Shown here: piece by piece, positions 1 to 6,437 of the stretch | Layout of the letters: each line of letters opens with the position of its first letter | Numbering within the stretch: the stretch's first letter is position 1 | Assembly: GCA_009618475.1 (NCBI GenBank) | Contig: WJOV01000156.1 | Location: forward strand, 1 to 13,798 | Origin: Methanosarcinales archaeon | GTDB taxonomy: Archaea > Halobacteriota > Syntropharchaeia > Alkanophagales > Methanospirareceae | Reading direction: 5' to 3' | DNA length: 13,798 bases | The notes under the pieces: generated by a model | Seen by the model: only the letters and a program-made list of their open reading frames with translations | Databases searched by the model: none | Told to the model about the DNA's origin: nothing | Made by a program: the position numbers and the translations under genes

Positions 1-63
1 CAGGATAAAGTCAAAAAACAGCAAGATGCCAGCGAAGACCAATAATAGTTCCCCCGTTTCCAT
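1..63 (-). CDS. Start of a second ccmF copy (partial, cut by window edge)
   Basis: These 21 codons, read leftward from an ATG at 63-61, encode the first 21 residues of CcmF (METGELLLVF, then AGILLFFDFIL) and are cut by the window edge. They are identical at DNA level to the start of the complete ccmF at 1753. A GGGAG ribosome binding site precedes the ATG, as at the other copy. The piece lies inside an exact 94-base inverted repeat, so it may not be a real second gene. An assembly foldback or amplification chimaera at a contig end would look the same. A true ccmF paralogue behind the OB-fold gene is the alternative. Confidence 0.4.
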   Translation of the reverse strand, partial: METGELLLVFAGILLFFDFIL

Positions 64-94
64 TTTTTACTCCCATATTTTAATTCTTATATCC
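1..94. repeat. 94-base inverted repeat, left copy
   Basis: This stretch is the exact reverse complement of 1722-1815. It covers the last codons of the upstream gene (DIRIKIWE then stop), the ribosome binding site and the first 21 codons of ccmF. Identity ends abruptly at base 95. It lies at the very edge of the window, which suggests an assembly or amplification artefact, or a recently duplicated or converted segment. Confidence 0.95.
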
Positions 95-615
95 TCTATT
101 TCAACACCATATTCCACATCTATCGTTCCTGTATCGTCTTCAATCCTCAATTTCGTTTTTCCAGGCGTGAGTTCCATTCGTTTTACTTTCCCTTTTACAC
201 GCACGGAATGGTCATAATAATACTCCGAGAAGCCTTTCAGCTCCGCAACGGAGATATCCTTGTAGCCATGCTCCACATAAGAACTCAATTTATCTGCATA
301 AATTATACCACCGCCGGCATATATTCCGCTTATCATCAGCCGTTCTCCCGTCTGGAAAGCTCTCGTGCCGCCACTACTGACCTGTATCGTGCCCGAGCCA
401 TCATCCATTGTCAGGACGCCCGTATCTCCTGGCTCATAAGTATGGACGTTGCAGGTCTCAACGTTATTGGAAACGGTTACGACAACACCAGAAATCGTCA
501 CCTCTTCGCCTATATATGCGTCATCTATACTGGAAATGCGGATTCCTTCAACTCCGGCCGGCATGATTAGTATAACAAGTATAAGCGCCATCAGAACCGC
601 ATTTATCGCTTTCAT
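67..615 (-). CDS. Secreted or membrane-anchored OB-fold protein, C-terminus doubtful
   Basis: This 182-residue protein has an N-terminal hydrophobic segment (residues 4-22) that fits a signal peptide or anchor, so it should act outside the membrane. Residues 28-108 look like an OB-fold (VTISGVVVTV, then VLTMDDGSGTIQV, then a GERLMISGIY strand). A second OB-like unit begins near residue 130 (VRVKGKVKRM, then LRIEDDTGTIDVEY) but stops before its last strands. The break falls where the sequence enters the inverted repeat at base 94, and the last eight residues, DIRIKIWE, are the same as the end of the gene at 1324. The true C-terminus may therefore be missing. Beside cytochrome genes and ccmF, a CcmE-like haem-chaperone role is tempting, but neither the HxxxY nor the CxxxY haem-binding motif of CcmE is present. 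Function is unknown. The start has a good AAAGGGG site upstream. Confidence 0.7.
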   Translation of the reverse strand: MKAINAVLMALILVILIMPAGVEGIRISSIDDAYIGEEVTISGVVVTVSNNVETCNVHTYEPGDTGVLTMDDGSGTIQVSSGGTRAFQTGERLMISGIYAGGGIIYADKLSSYVEHGYKDISVAELKGFSEYYYDHSVRVKGKVKRMELTPGKTKLRIEDDTGTIDVEYGVEIEDIRIKIWE

Positions 616-670
616 TTCCCCTTTGTTATTTTATAAATAGTTATGTTTATATTATATAAAATATAAAAGG
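616..670. promoter_or_regulatory. Divergent promoter region
   Basis: These 55 bases separate the OB-fold gene (leftward) from the cytochrome operon (rightward) and are almost entirely A and T. TATA-like stretches occur near 628-638 (TTATTTTATAAATAG, suited to the rightward gene) and near 648-660 (TATATAATATAA on the minus strand, suited to the leftward gene). The two promoters must overlap, so the genes may be co-regulated. No operator is recognised. Confidence 0.6.
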
Positions 671-1327
671 ATGGAACTCAAACTATTTGCGGTGCTCGTC
701 ATTGTGATTCTCGTCGTAGCCGTATCCATTAGTATAGGCGAAGGAGATAGCGAGGCGATTCCGCCGAATACCGTGGGATTCTTAGGCGGTGGATGGCATC
801 CTGCGCCAGAGTGCATTCAATGTCACGTTTCGCTTCTTTCCGAGGGTGCGTTGCGTGCAAAACTTGGCTCCTGTGAATGTCATCGTGAAACTTATACTTC
901 CGGTGGGAAGATAGACAACGAAAAGATCAGGGAGAATGCACATGGCATTAAGGCATGTATTGATTGTCACATAGGAAGCGGAATAGCAACCAGTGCGGGG
1001 GAGGTCCCCTCTGATGAAATCCATCGTCCCCACGTGAGTCTCGATTGCCAGGCATGTCACGGTGAAAGGGAGAGCATAACAATCCCTGAAAAGGGAAATT
1101 GCGATTTCTGCCATCTCGGTGACGCTCATTTCGTTCATGGCAACAAAACAGGTGATCTATGCGTGGTTTGTCATGGCTCGTTTGGGCTAAAATATAAAGA
1201 GGTGGGGTATCAAATGAAAGAGGGTGTGCCGGTGGAGAAAAAACCGGAAGAGGTGACTTATCCCACTATTTCTAATATATTGAAAGCAGTGATAGAACTT
1301 ATATTCAAACAGGGGGAAAAGCGATGA
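671..1327 (+). CDS. Small multihaem c-type cytochrome
   Basis: This 218-residue protein has an N-terminal signal or anchor segment (residues 4-22) and lies outside the membrane. Five canonical CXXCH haem c sites are visible: C48-H52, C96-H100, C126-H130, C144-H148 and C164-H168. Between the first two is C68-E-C70-H71, a CXCH sequence one residue shorter than the rule, which could be a sixth, unusual haem site. Extra histidines (H43, H91, H118, H121, H153, H156) could be distal ligands. The C-terminal tail from about 195 is mildly hydrophobic and ends basic, a possible second membrane contact. The role is inferred to be electron transfer at or beyond the membrane. The stop overlaps the next ATG (ATGA, 1324-1327), so the gene is translationally coupled to the small anchored protein and lies in one operon with ccmF. 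No standard cytochrome family is recognised. Confidence 0.88.
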   Translation: MELKLFAVLVIVILVVAVSISIGEGDSEAIPPNTVGFLGGGWHPAPECIQCHVSLLSEGALRAKLGSCECHRETYTSGGKIDNEKIRENAHGIKACIDCHIGSGIATSAGEVPSDEIHRPHVSLDCQACHGERESITIPEKGNCDFCHLGDAHFVHGNKTGDLCVVCHGSFGLKYKEVGYQMKEGVPVEKKPEEVTYPTISNILKAVIELIFKQGEKR

Positions 1328-1749
1328 AAAAAAGTAATATATTAGCACTGATTATCATTGTAATTTTCATAGGGCTTCTTACGGTTTCGATTATGAGCAT
1401 AGAAGAAGTGCCAATTATAAAAGTCAACGCGGAGGTTACTGTGACTGATGACCGCGCAACGGTAAAAATTGTCAGCGTGGAACAAGAGGCGGTGAATCCG
1501 CTTAAAAGTCCGAGGGGTAGTTCTACCGCGGGTTTCCCGAGCGTGGAAGCAAGGGCGATAATAAACAATGCAAAAGTCAGCTATTGGGCTGCCGAGGATT
1601 ATCAGGAGGATGGTGCCTACGAGTTCGTAATCGGCTTCCGCAAGGGTGCCACGCCGAACCGTGGCGATATGGTGAAGGTGATAGTGGAGGTGGTGGATGA
1701 GGGTGGTCGCGCATTAACAAGGGATATAAGAATTAAAATATGGGAGTAA
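1324..1749 (+). CDS. Membrane-anchored small protein of unknown function in the cytochrome operon
   Basis: This 141-residue protein has one N-terminal membrane segment (residues 6-25) followed by an extracytoplasmic domain rich in beta-type alternation (VNAEVTVTDDRATVKIVSV, then VIVEVVDEGG). That is compatible with a small Ig-like or other beta-sandwich, but no family is recognised. It has no CXXCH and no cysteines. Its ATG overlaps the cytochrome stop, a strong GGGGGAAAA site precedes it, and ccmF starts three bases after its stop. The position between a cytochrome and its haem lyase suggests an assembly or docking role; this is inference. Its last codons lie in the 94-base repeat shared with the left edge of the window. 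Confidence 0.75.
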   Translation: MKKSNILALIIIVIFIGLLTVSIMSIEEVPIIKVNAEVTVTDDRATVKIVSVEQEAVNPLKSPRGSSTAGFPSVEARAIINNAKVSYWAAEDYQEDGAYEFVIGFRKGATPNRGDMVKVIVEVVDEGGRALTRDIRIKIWE

Positions 1750-1815
1750 AAAATGGAAACGGGGGAACTATTATTGGTCTTCGCTGGCATCTTGCTGTTT
1801 TTTGACTTTATCCTG
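1722..1815. repeat. 94-base inverted repeat, right copy
   Basis: This is the exact reverse complement of bases 1-94. Here it spans the 3' end of the small anchored gene, the intergenic ribosome binding site and the start of ccmF. In this copy both flanking genes are complete and make sense, so this is probably the original. Confidence 0.95.
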
Positions 1816-3714
1816 TTGTTAAAGGCAAAGGCTAAGCCAGAAGAGAAGAAGAAACTGGAACTCGCATTTTTCGCTTCTTCCATAGCTTGTGTGCTAATAA
1901 TGGCTTCATATCTCAGGCTCACCCGGGCTTTCCTGAATAATGATTTTTCGTTGATGGAAGTTTACTCGTACAGTTCATCGAGTTTGTCCATCTGGTATAA
2001 ACTTGGCGACCCCTGGATAGGTAGTAGCGGGTCAATGCTCTTTGTTACTTCCTTCTTTGCACTTGTATATTTTGTGTATCGGTTCAAGGGGTTAGGGAAA
2101 GAAGACGTGTTTCGCACAACCACTTACAAAATATTGGACGTCTTCCTTATCTTCTTCCTTCTCGTCACCTTGCTGAAGAGCCCTTTTGAACTGCTGCCTG
2201 TGACGCTGCCGGATGGTGCGGGGTTAAATCCACTGTTGCAAACGTTTTGGGTGCTTGTTCACCCGCCCGTGATATTTTTCGGATACGTATTTGTCTTCTT
2301 TGCTTTCGCAATGACGCTGGCGGGGATGATAACGGGTGAGCCTGAAAAACAGGAAAGAAAGACTTTAAAACTTTCCCTTTATGCAGCATGGCTGTTTCTG
2401 GCGCTTGGAATAGCTCTCGGTGGGTGGTGGTCTTATGAAGTGCTGGGCTGGGGCGGATACTGGGCTTGGGACCCTGTGGAGACGGCTTCTTTATTGCCCT
2501 GGCTTGCTCTCACCGCGTACTTTCACCTGCCTGCGCGGAGTAAAGATATGGCAAAAGAACTCACGCTACTGATTACCTTTTCTATGATTATCTTCGCCAC
2601 CGCGCTGACCCGGGGAGGGTTGTTGGAATCGGTTCATGCCTTTGGAGAATCCTCTGTCGGACCCGTGCTCCTGGGCTTTGCTTTTTGCGTTGTTCTTTAC
2701 TTCTTCTATCTAACTCGAAAGGCGAATAAACCGCTCTATACTTTTGACATTGACACTTCTTCTCTGTTCTCTATCTCAATCTTCGCCGCTTATTGGTCGC
2801 TGATATTTTTGTGGATTATTTGCTTTTTTGGAGATGCCGCACCGATAATCGGTGGCTTTTTCACTGAGAACCCCATGACCACGAATGTGGAATATTATAA
2901 CAGATGGTGCTATCCTTTCACGCTCCTCTTCGTAGCCGCTTTGATGGGCTGCAACGTCAACGTCGGTCTGAAAATAAAGAAATATGCCGTGTTAATTACC
3001 GCGGTAATGGGCATAGGCGTTGTTTTAGCATTGCTCGGCGAACCAACGCCAAATCCACTTGCAAACTTCGGGCTTCCGCTTCTACTTGCAGCGGGAGTTG
3101 CTATCGCTTACAATTTCGCGCGGTTACTGCCAAAGAAGAATGCTCCTTCGCGATTATGGGGCAAAACACTCGTGCATCTCGCAATCATCGTCATTCTAAT
3201 AGGCGTTTTTGTCAGTTCCGCCGCGGAGGAAGAGAGCGAAAACATCTTTGCAAACCCCAACTCCGTTATTGATGCTTTGGGGATGCAAATTGCATTGAAT
3301 AATTTCACGGTGTATCCCGGCACCGGAAGCGTTTACTACGCCCAGCATTCTTTCGTAGGCCCTGAACGCTCTGCACTAAAAATGGACGTTGCTATCGAAG
3401 ATGGTGGAAACGTTCACCAAGAATCCCTGTGGATGTATTACTATCCAATCCATGGCGTTGTGTCCGAACCTTCAATCATTTCTACTCCCGCGGGGGACGT
3501 GTATGTTTCCATGCACCACACAAACTCCAGTTATAATTCCATGTTTTACGCTCTTATGGGCGAGGCGGTTCAGCCAGAAGATTTTATCATTGTCGTAAAG
3601 AGGATACCCTTGATATGGCTTGTTTGGGCTGGTATAGTATTAATGGGAATAGGAATGACAATATTACTATTCGGCGAACTCCTGAGAACTGGTTATAAAA
3701 AAGAAAACTTTTAA
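1753..3714 (+). CDS. ccmF: Cytochrome c haem lyase CcmF
   Basis: This 653-residue, many-helix membrane protein has the usual length for CcmF. CcmF is the haem-handling subunit of the system I (Ccm) cytochrome c lyase, which attaches haem to CXXCH on the outer face of the membrane. The WWD motif is clear at residues 232-241 (GWGGYWAWDP), followed by VETASLLPWL. Conserved histidines are seen in context: H170 (VHPPVIFFGYV), H295 (TRGGLLESVHAFG) and H475 (GKTLVHLAIIVILIGVF). The C-terminal extracytoplasmic domain (about 490-625) is followed by a last helix. The gene has a GGGAG site and starts three bases after the preceding stop, in one operon with a multihaem cytochrome, its likely client. No ccmA, B, C or canonical E is seen here, so these must lie elsewhere. 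CcsA/NrfE-type lyases share the WWD motif, but length and layout favour CcmF. Confidence 0.95.
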   Translation: METGELLLVFAGILLFFDFILLLKAKAKPEEKKKLELAFFASSIACVLIMASYLRLTRAFLNNDFSLMEVYSYSSSSLSIWYKLGDPWIGSSGSMLFVTSFFALVYFVYRFKGLGKEDVFRTTTYKILDVFLIFFLLVTLLKSPFELLPVTLPDGAGLNPLLQTFWVLVHPPVIFFGYVFVFFAFAMTLAGMITGEPEKQERKTLKLSLYAAWLFLALGIALGGWWSYEVLGWGGYWAWDPVETASLLPWLALTAYFHLPARSKDMAKELTLLITFSMIIFATALTRGGLLESVHAFGESSVGPVLLGFAFCVVLYFFYLTRKANKPLYTFDIDTSSLFSISIFAAYWSLIFLWIICFFGDAAPIIGGFFTENPMTTNVEYYNRWCYPFTLLFVAALMGCNVNVGLKIKKYAVLITAVMGIGVVLALLGEPTPNPLANFGLPLLLAAGVAIAYNFARLLPKKNAPSRLWGKTLVHLAIIVILIGVFVSSAAEEESENIFANPNSVIDALGMQIALNNFTVYPGTGSVYYAQHSFVGPERSALKMDVAIEDGGNVHQESLWMYYYPIHGVVSEPSIISTPAGDVYVSMHHTNSSYNSMFYALMGEAVQPEDFIIVVKRIPLIWLVWAGIVLMGIGMTILLFGELLRTGYKKENF

Positions 3715-3719
3715 AGGTG

Positions 3720-3768
3720 TTTTTCTTTTCCGTAAACGCTTTTCTTTTTCTAAAAGAAAAGGGTTTAT
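3720..3768. repeat. 49-base hairpin repeat, copy A
   Basis: This sequence is identical to 9014-9062. It contains a 10-base-pair stem, 3739-3748 with 3752-3761 (CTTTTCTTTT, loop TCT, AAAAGAAAAG). It fills the space between the convergent ends of ccmF and the hexahaem cytochrome, and its T-rich upper strand may end transcription of ccmF. The flanking ATGA after it is also shared with copy B. Confidence 0.92.
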
Positions 3769-4395
3769 CTATGAATGTTTCTCTGGTGGGTGGCAGATAT
3801 TACAGGTTTCTTCCTTAACGTTTACATCGTGGTCGTCGTGACATGCAACGCACTCGTAGTCGCTGTAATCCGGACTCTCGTAGCCACGATACTCGCCAAC
3901 TCTGTGTTTGGTGTGTTCGATTAGGGGCGCTGTGACCCCCGTATGGCAACTGGTGCACGAAATCTCAACACCTGTAATCTTTTCCGGCATGACAACGTTG
4001 TGTTCCTCGTGACACTCCACACAATATTCGCTCTTTGGAGATGCAGGCGGCTTCTCTTCTATTTCTCCTGCCATTTCCTCGAAAATTTCATCTAAATCCC
4101 TTCCCTCCATCATTCCTTCAACCATCCCTTCAGCATGGTGAGTAGCATGCCCCATATACATGAACATTTCCGCGATAGGCCCATGCGGTTTATGGCATTC
4201 ATGACAATCCACGCCCTTATGCACCGATTCTTCCAGTGAGGTGTAAAAGGGCGCCATTTCATGACAGTTCTTACCGCAGCTCTCCGGCTTGTGCATCTCT
4301 TCCTCCATGATAGGCATCATAACTGCCGCACCGCCGAGGACTCCGATGGTAACCACTACGACCAGCGCAATAATGACCTTCTCTCCTATTTCCAT
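3769..4395 (-). CDS. NapC/NrfH-like membrane-anchored hexahaem cytochrome c
   Basis: This protein has 208 residues from the chosen ATG at 4395, which has GGAG seven bases upstream. A longer reading from 4473 would start upstream of the likely TATA box and is rejected. An N-terminal membrane anchor (residues 7-30) is followed by haem sites at C40-GKN-C44-H45 (CX3CH), C64-H68, C125-H129, C147-H151, C182-H186 and C198-H202. The CX3CH-x-M start and the following S-x-H-x4-C-x2-CH pattern resemble quinol-oxidising NapC/NirT/NrfH proteins, where methionine is a haem ligand. A histidine-, methionine- and glutamate-rich linker (about 73-120) splits the haems two plus four. The likely role is to take electrons from a membrane carrier and pass them to outer cytochromes; this is inferred from family resemblance. 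It is convergent with ccmF, the likely source of its haem attachment. Confidence 0.85.
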   Translation of the reverse strand: MEIGEKVIIALVVVVTIGVLGGAAVMMPIMEEEMHKPESCGKNCHEMAPFYTSLEESVHKGVDCHECHKPHGPIAEMFMYMGHATHHAEGMVEGMMEGRDLDEIFEEMAGEIEEKPPASPKSEYCVECHEEHNVVMPEKITGVEISCTSCHTGVTAPLIEHTKHRVGEYRGYESPDYSDYECVACHDDHDVNVKEETCNICHPPEKHS

Positions 4396-4431
4396 TTTTT
4401 TACTCCAAACGGATATATTCATCACTATGCA

Positions 4432-4450
4432 AAATACAGTATATAAAACT
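4432..4450 (-). promoter_or_regulatory. TATA box of the hexahaem cytochrome gene
   Basis: The minus strand reads GTTTTATATACTG here, about 40-50 bases upstream of the ATG at 4395. Transcription would then start near 4415-4420 and leave a short leader with the GGAG site. It lies downstream of the alternative start at 4473, which supports the shorter protein. Confidence 0.55.
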
Positions 4451-4485
4451 TTCGATTTTTTTGCATGCGTCACAGGAAAAATTAG

Positions 4486-4500
4486 AAAGCTTTATATAGT
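4486..4500 (+). promoter_or_regulatory. TATA box of the Yip1-type gene
   Basis: The stretch AAAGCTTTATATAG lies about 25-30 bases before the GTGATG at 4522. Transcription would start close to 4520, giving either a leaderless message beginning at GTG/ATG 4522-4525 or a very short leader in which GTGAT acts as the ribosome site for ATG 4534. Confidence 0.6.
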
Positions 4501-4533
4501 GAAAATCACCCTTAGTAAAAAGTGATGTTACAG

Positions 4534-5079
4534 ATGAACGTCCTGGGTAAAATACGTGGCTTCGCATTCAATCCTGTAAAAGAATTCGCAACATCTAAGG
4601 AAGATACGCTCAGCGATGCCTTCAAGTATTTCGTCCCTTTGCTGGCGATTCTCGCAGCGATTCTCGCAATCGCGGTGACCGCAGCGGTGTTAATGCTGGG
4701 ATTACCTCCAATCAGTAAATTCGCACCACTGCTCGGTGCCGGGGCTTTTGTGGGCATAATCGCCGTGGGCATAATCGCCGCCATCTACATCGCCGTTTGG
4801 CTCCACATCTGGGTGTACCTGCTTGGCGGTAGAAAAGGATTAAAGCAGACTGTAAAAGCGATTACGTATGGTTCAACGCCGTGCCTGATACTGGGCTGGG
4901 TTCCCGGACCGAACGTCATCATCGCACCGATATGGTCGCTTCTCCTGGTAATCAGCGGTGTGATGGAACTTCACGAACTATCTCCGGGAATGGCAATCCT
5001 CGCGGTAATCCTTGCAATCCTTGCACCTCTGATTATCCTCGGAGCAGTCATCGCCACGGTTGTTCTAATAATGCTCTGA
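4534..5079 (+). CDS. Yip1-domain membrane protein
   Basis: This protein has 181 residues from ATG 4534, and four more if GTG 4522 is used. It has about five hydrophobic helices. It opens with MNVLGKIRGFAFNPVKEF and later reads ITYGSTPCLILGWVPGPN, then IWSLLLVISGVMELHELS; these are hallmarks of the prokaryotic Yip1 family (YGxTP, GW.P, IW.L.L...G..ELH.xS). The N-terminal NP-x-K-E-F and the downstream layout also fit. The family is found in many archaeal and bacterial membranes and its biochemical role is not settled. The DNA coding for the first helices holds short tandem repeats (GCGATTCTCGCA twice near 4645-4668; GTGGGCATAATCGCC twice at 4750-4779). Start 4534 is preferred because GTGAT lies seven bases upstream and MN-x3-KI is a usual beginning. 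Confidence 0.82.
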   Translation: MNVLGKIRGFAFNPVKEFATSKEDTLSDAFKYFVPLLAILAAILAIAVTAAVLMLGLPPISKFAPLLGAGAFVGIIAVGIIAAIYIAVWLHIWVYLLGGRKGLKQTVKAITYGSTPCLILGWVPGPNVIIAPIWSLLLVISGVMELHELSPGMAILAVILAILAPLIILGAVIATVVLIML

Positions 5080-5100
5080 TGAAGTAAATAGCTCCTTTAT

Positions 5101-5243
5101 AACCACAAGATTACACATAAGCCCTTTCAGGGCTTGCGGGGACATGGGGCTGAGCCCCATAATTTTCACGGGAAACCTTTACCAAAGAAACAGGTTTTTG
5201 ATAAAACTTTTTTCTAAAAAGTTTTAGTGTTAATCTCGTGGTT
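5101..5243. repeat. Intergenic mosaic hairpin element with inverted ends (element 1)
   Basis: The left end reads AACCACAAGATTACAC (5101-5116). The right end, 5227-5243, is its reverse complement with one mismatch and one extra base. Inside are two GC-rich hairpins (5119-5160: AAGCCCT/AGGGCTT and TGGGGC/GCCCCA) and an AT-rich stem, 5202-5212 with 5216-5226, loop TCT. No reading frame lies inside. The shape is that of a MITE-like or REP-like non-autonomous element. It separates the convergent Yip1 and winged-helix genes. Confidence 0.75.
5119..5160 (+). repeat. 42-base double-palindrome module, intergenic copy
   Basis: Two adjacent hairpins, AAGCCCT-TTC-AGGGCTT and TGGGGC-TGA-GCCCCA, are joined by GCGGGGACA. 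The module resembles, with seven differences over 48 bases including six bases of flank, the insertion inside the Rpp29 gene at 11680-11721 on the other strand. Confidence 0.85.
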
Positions 5244-5254
5244 TTTTACCTCAG

Positions 5255-6250
5255 CTATACAAATACCAATTTATATCCCTTCTCACCTTTAACTTTCTCT
5301 ACAAGACCGGAAAACCTGAGCCAGTTCAAAAATTTCTTTGCATACGTCTTTTTTGTCAATCCTGACCATTTTTTCCCGTACTCCGATTCCAGAATATTCC
5401 CGAGCGACTGCACGGTTATTTCATCCCCCGGCAGCTTATCTATAACCCTTTTATACGTGGACTGCACTAAATATCCAGTAAATTTTGCTTTGCGTTCGTC
5501 ATCGCTCATAAACGGCGATATTATTATCTTTCCCGCTTCTGTCAACACATAAAAACCTCTACGCGGATGTCCAACAAAACCAAGAGCCTGGCAGCATGCA
5601 AGTTCCGGACTCAATCGTCTTTCCTTTGTCTCAAGACTTCTCGACAGAGTATGAATATCTACACCCGAAGGGGATAAAGCGTTCAGTATCCTGAATATTT
5701 TATCTGCGCTAGGATAAGGGGCAGGCATAGCCCTCTCTTCTCCTTCAACCTTCTCAGCACTTATAACACCGCCTTTATAATACCCCAACCCAACGAAATC
5801 GAGGATGCTTGCAATGGCAGCCCCATAAGTCTTCAAAGTCAGCGGGTTTTTCCATTTCTTATCGTACTGCGAAACTATCTGGCTGCCTATCTCAAAAATC
5901 GTCAGTTTTCCTTTTTCATCCAGCCTTTGCCTGATTACCTGGAAATATTCGATTTTCTCAACCTGGTGCCGCAATACCCTTTTAGCCTCTTCTTCTTCAT
6001 TTCTTATAAGTATCGTATATCTGTCTCCTACTGCGGTAAATCTGAATTTTCTCTCACCTTCAACAAAATCGAGCGATTTCATCGTAGCTATCAAGTTACT
6101 AACAGTGGTTGTGCTTGCATCGATAGCTTCGGCTAACCCATGAGCAGAGAACTCGTTCACTTCAGAAACGAGTTGTAAAGGAATTCCTTTTAAGAGTTCA
6201 TTCGTTTTACCGATACGTAAGTAGGGGAAGCACCCGCTGCTATTTGTCAT
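5255..6250 (-). CDS. Internally duplicated winged-helix protein, probably DNA-binding
   Basis: This 331-residue protein is built from two similar halves. Each has a winged-helix-like unit (about 34-75 and 184-240; FTAVGDRYTIL matches YVLTEAGKIII) and then a helical unit that ends in a shared signature: KKW...LTLKTYGAAIASILDFVGL (131-155) and KKWSGLTKKTYAKKFLNWLRFSGL (293-316). The second unit recalls the C-terminal AAA-associated domains of archaea. No nuclease or ATPase motif is seen. A transcriptional or replication-linked DNA-binding role is inferred. The start has an almost perfect GGAGGTGAT site at 6261-6269, nine bases from the ATG. The gene diverges from the HdrD-like gene. Confidence 0.7.
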   Translation of the reverse strand: MTNSSGCFPYLRIGKTNELLKGIPLQLVSEVNEFSAHGLAEAIDASTTTVSNLIATMKSLDFVEGERKFRFTAVGDRYTILIRNEEEEAKRVLRHQVEKIEYFQVIRQRLDEKGKLTIFEIGSQIVSQYDKKWKNPLTLKTYGAAIASILDFVGLGYYKGGVISAEKVEGEERAMPAPYPSADKIFRILNALSPSGVDIHTLSRSLETKERRLSPELACCQALGFVGHPRRGFYVLTEAGKIIISPFMSDDERKAKFTGYLVQSTYKRVIDKLPGDEITVQSLGNILESEYGKKWSGLTKKTYAKKFLNWLRFSGLVEKVKGEKGYKLVFV

Positions 6251-6437
6251 GCCCCTCTTATCACCTCCTTTTCCATTTATTATTTTTGCTTATATCTTTT
6301 TATTTTTATATACTGTGCAATATAGTGAGAAGAGATATTTGATTATTAATTAATGCACCCATGAATTTCGTGACAAAAAATCGAAAATGCCTTATAGAGA
6401 AAAGTGTGAACGTCAGAGGTAAGGAGGAATAGCGGAT
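6251..6437. promoter_or_regulatory. Divergent promoter region with candidate TATA boxes
   Basis: These 187 bases, AT-rich between about 6275 and 6350, separate the winged-helix gene (leftward) from the HdrD-like gene (rightward). Leftward, AAAAGATATAAGC (about 6288-6300, minus strand) could be the TATA box. Rightward, TTTTATATACTG (about 6303-6314) and CGAAAATGCCTTATAG (6382-6397, a BRE-like plus TATA-like pair) are candidates. A strong AAGGAGGA at 6421-6428 is the ribosome site of the 6438 gene. The layout would suit autoregulation by the winged-helix protein, which is inference only. Confidence 0.55.

Noticed and set aside
67..615. The OB-fold protein as CcmE
   Set aside because: It has the OB pattern and the right neighbourhood, but no HxxxY or CxxxY haem-binding motif, and it holds two OB-like units, whereas CcmE has one.
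2904..3272. A 122-residue plus-strand frame inside ccmF
   Set aside because: It is an arginine- and serine-rich out-of-frame reading of the CcmF gene with no start signal.
3769..4473. A longer start for the hexahaem cytochrome at 4473
   Set aside because: The extra 26 residues lie upstream of the likely TATA box, lack a ribosome site, and put residues before a clean anchor sequence that starts at 4395.
4640..5070. Short tandem repeats in the Yip1 gene as a mobile or phase-variable element
   Set aside because: The repeated 12- and 15-base units encode alternating I, A, V and G in membrane helices and occur only twice each, as expected from biased helix composition.
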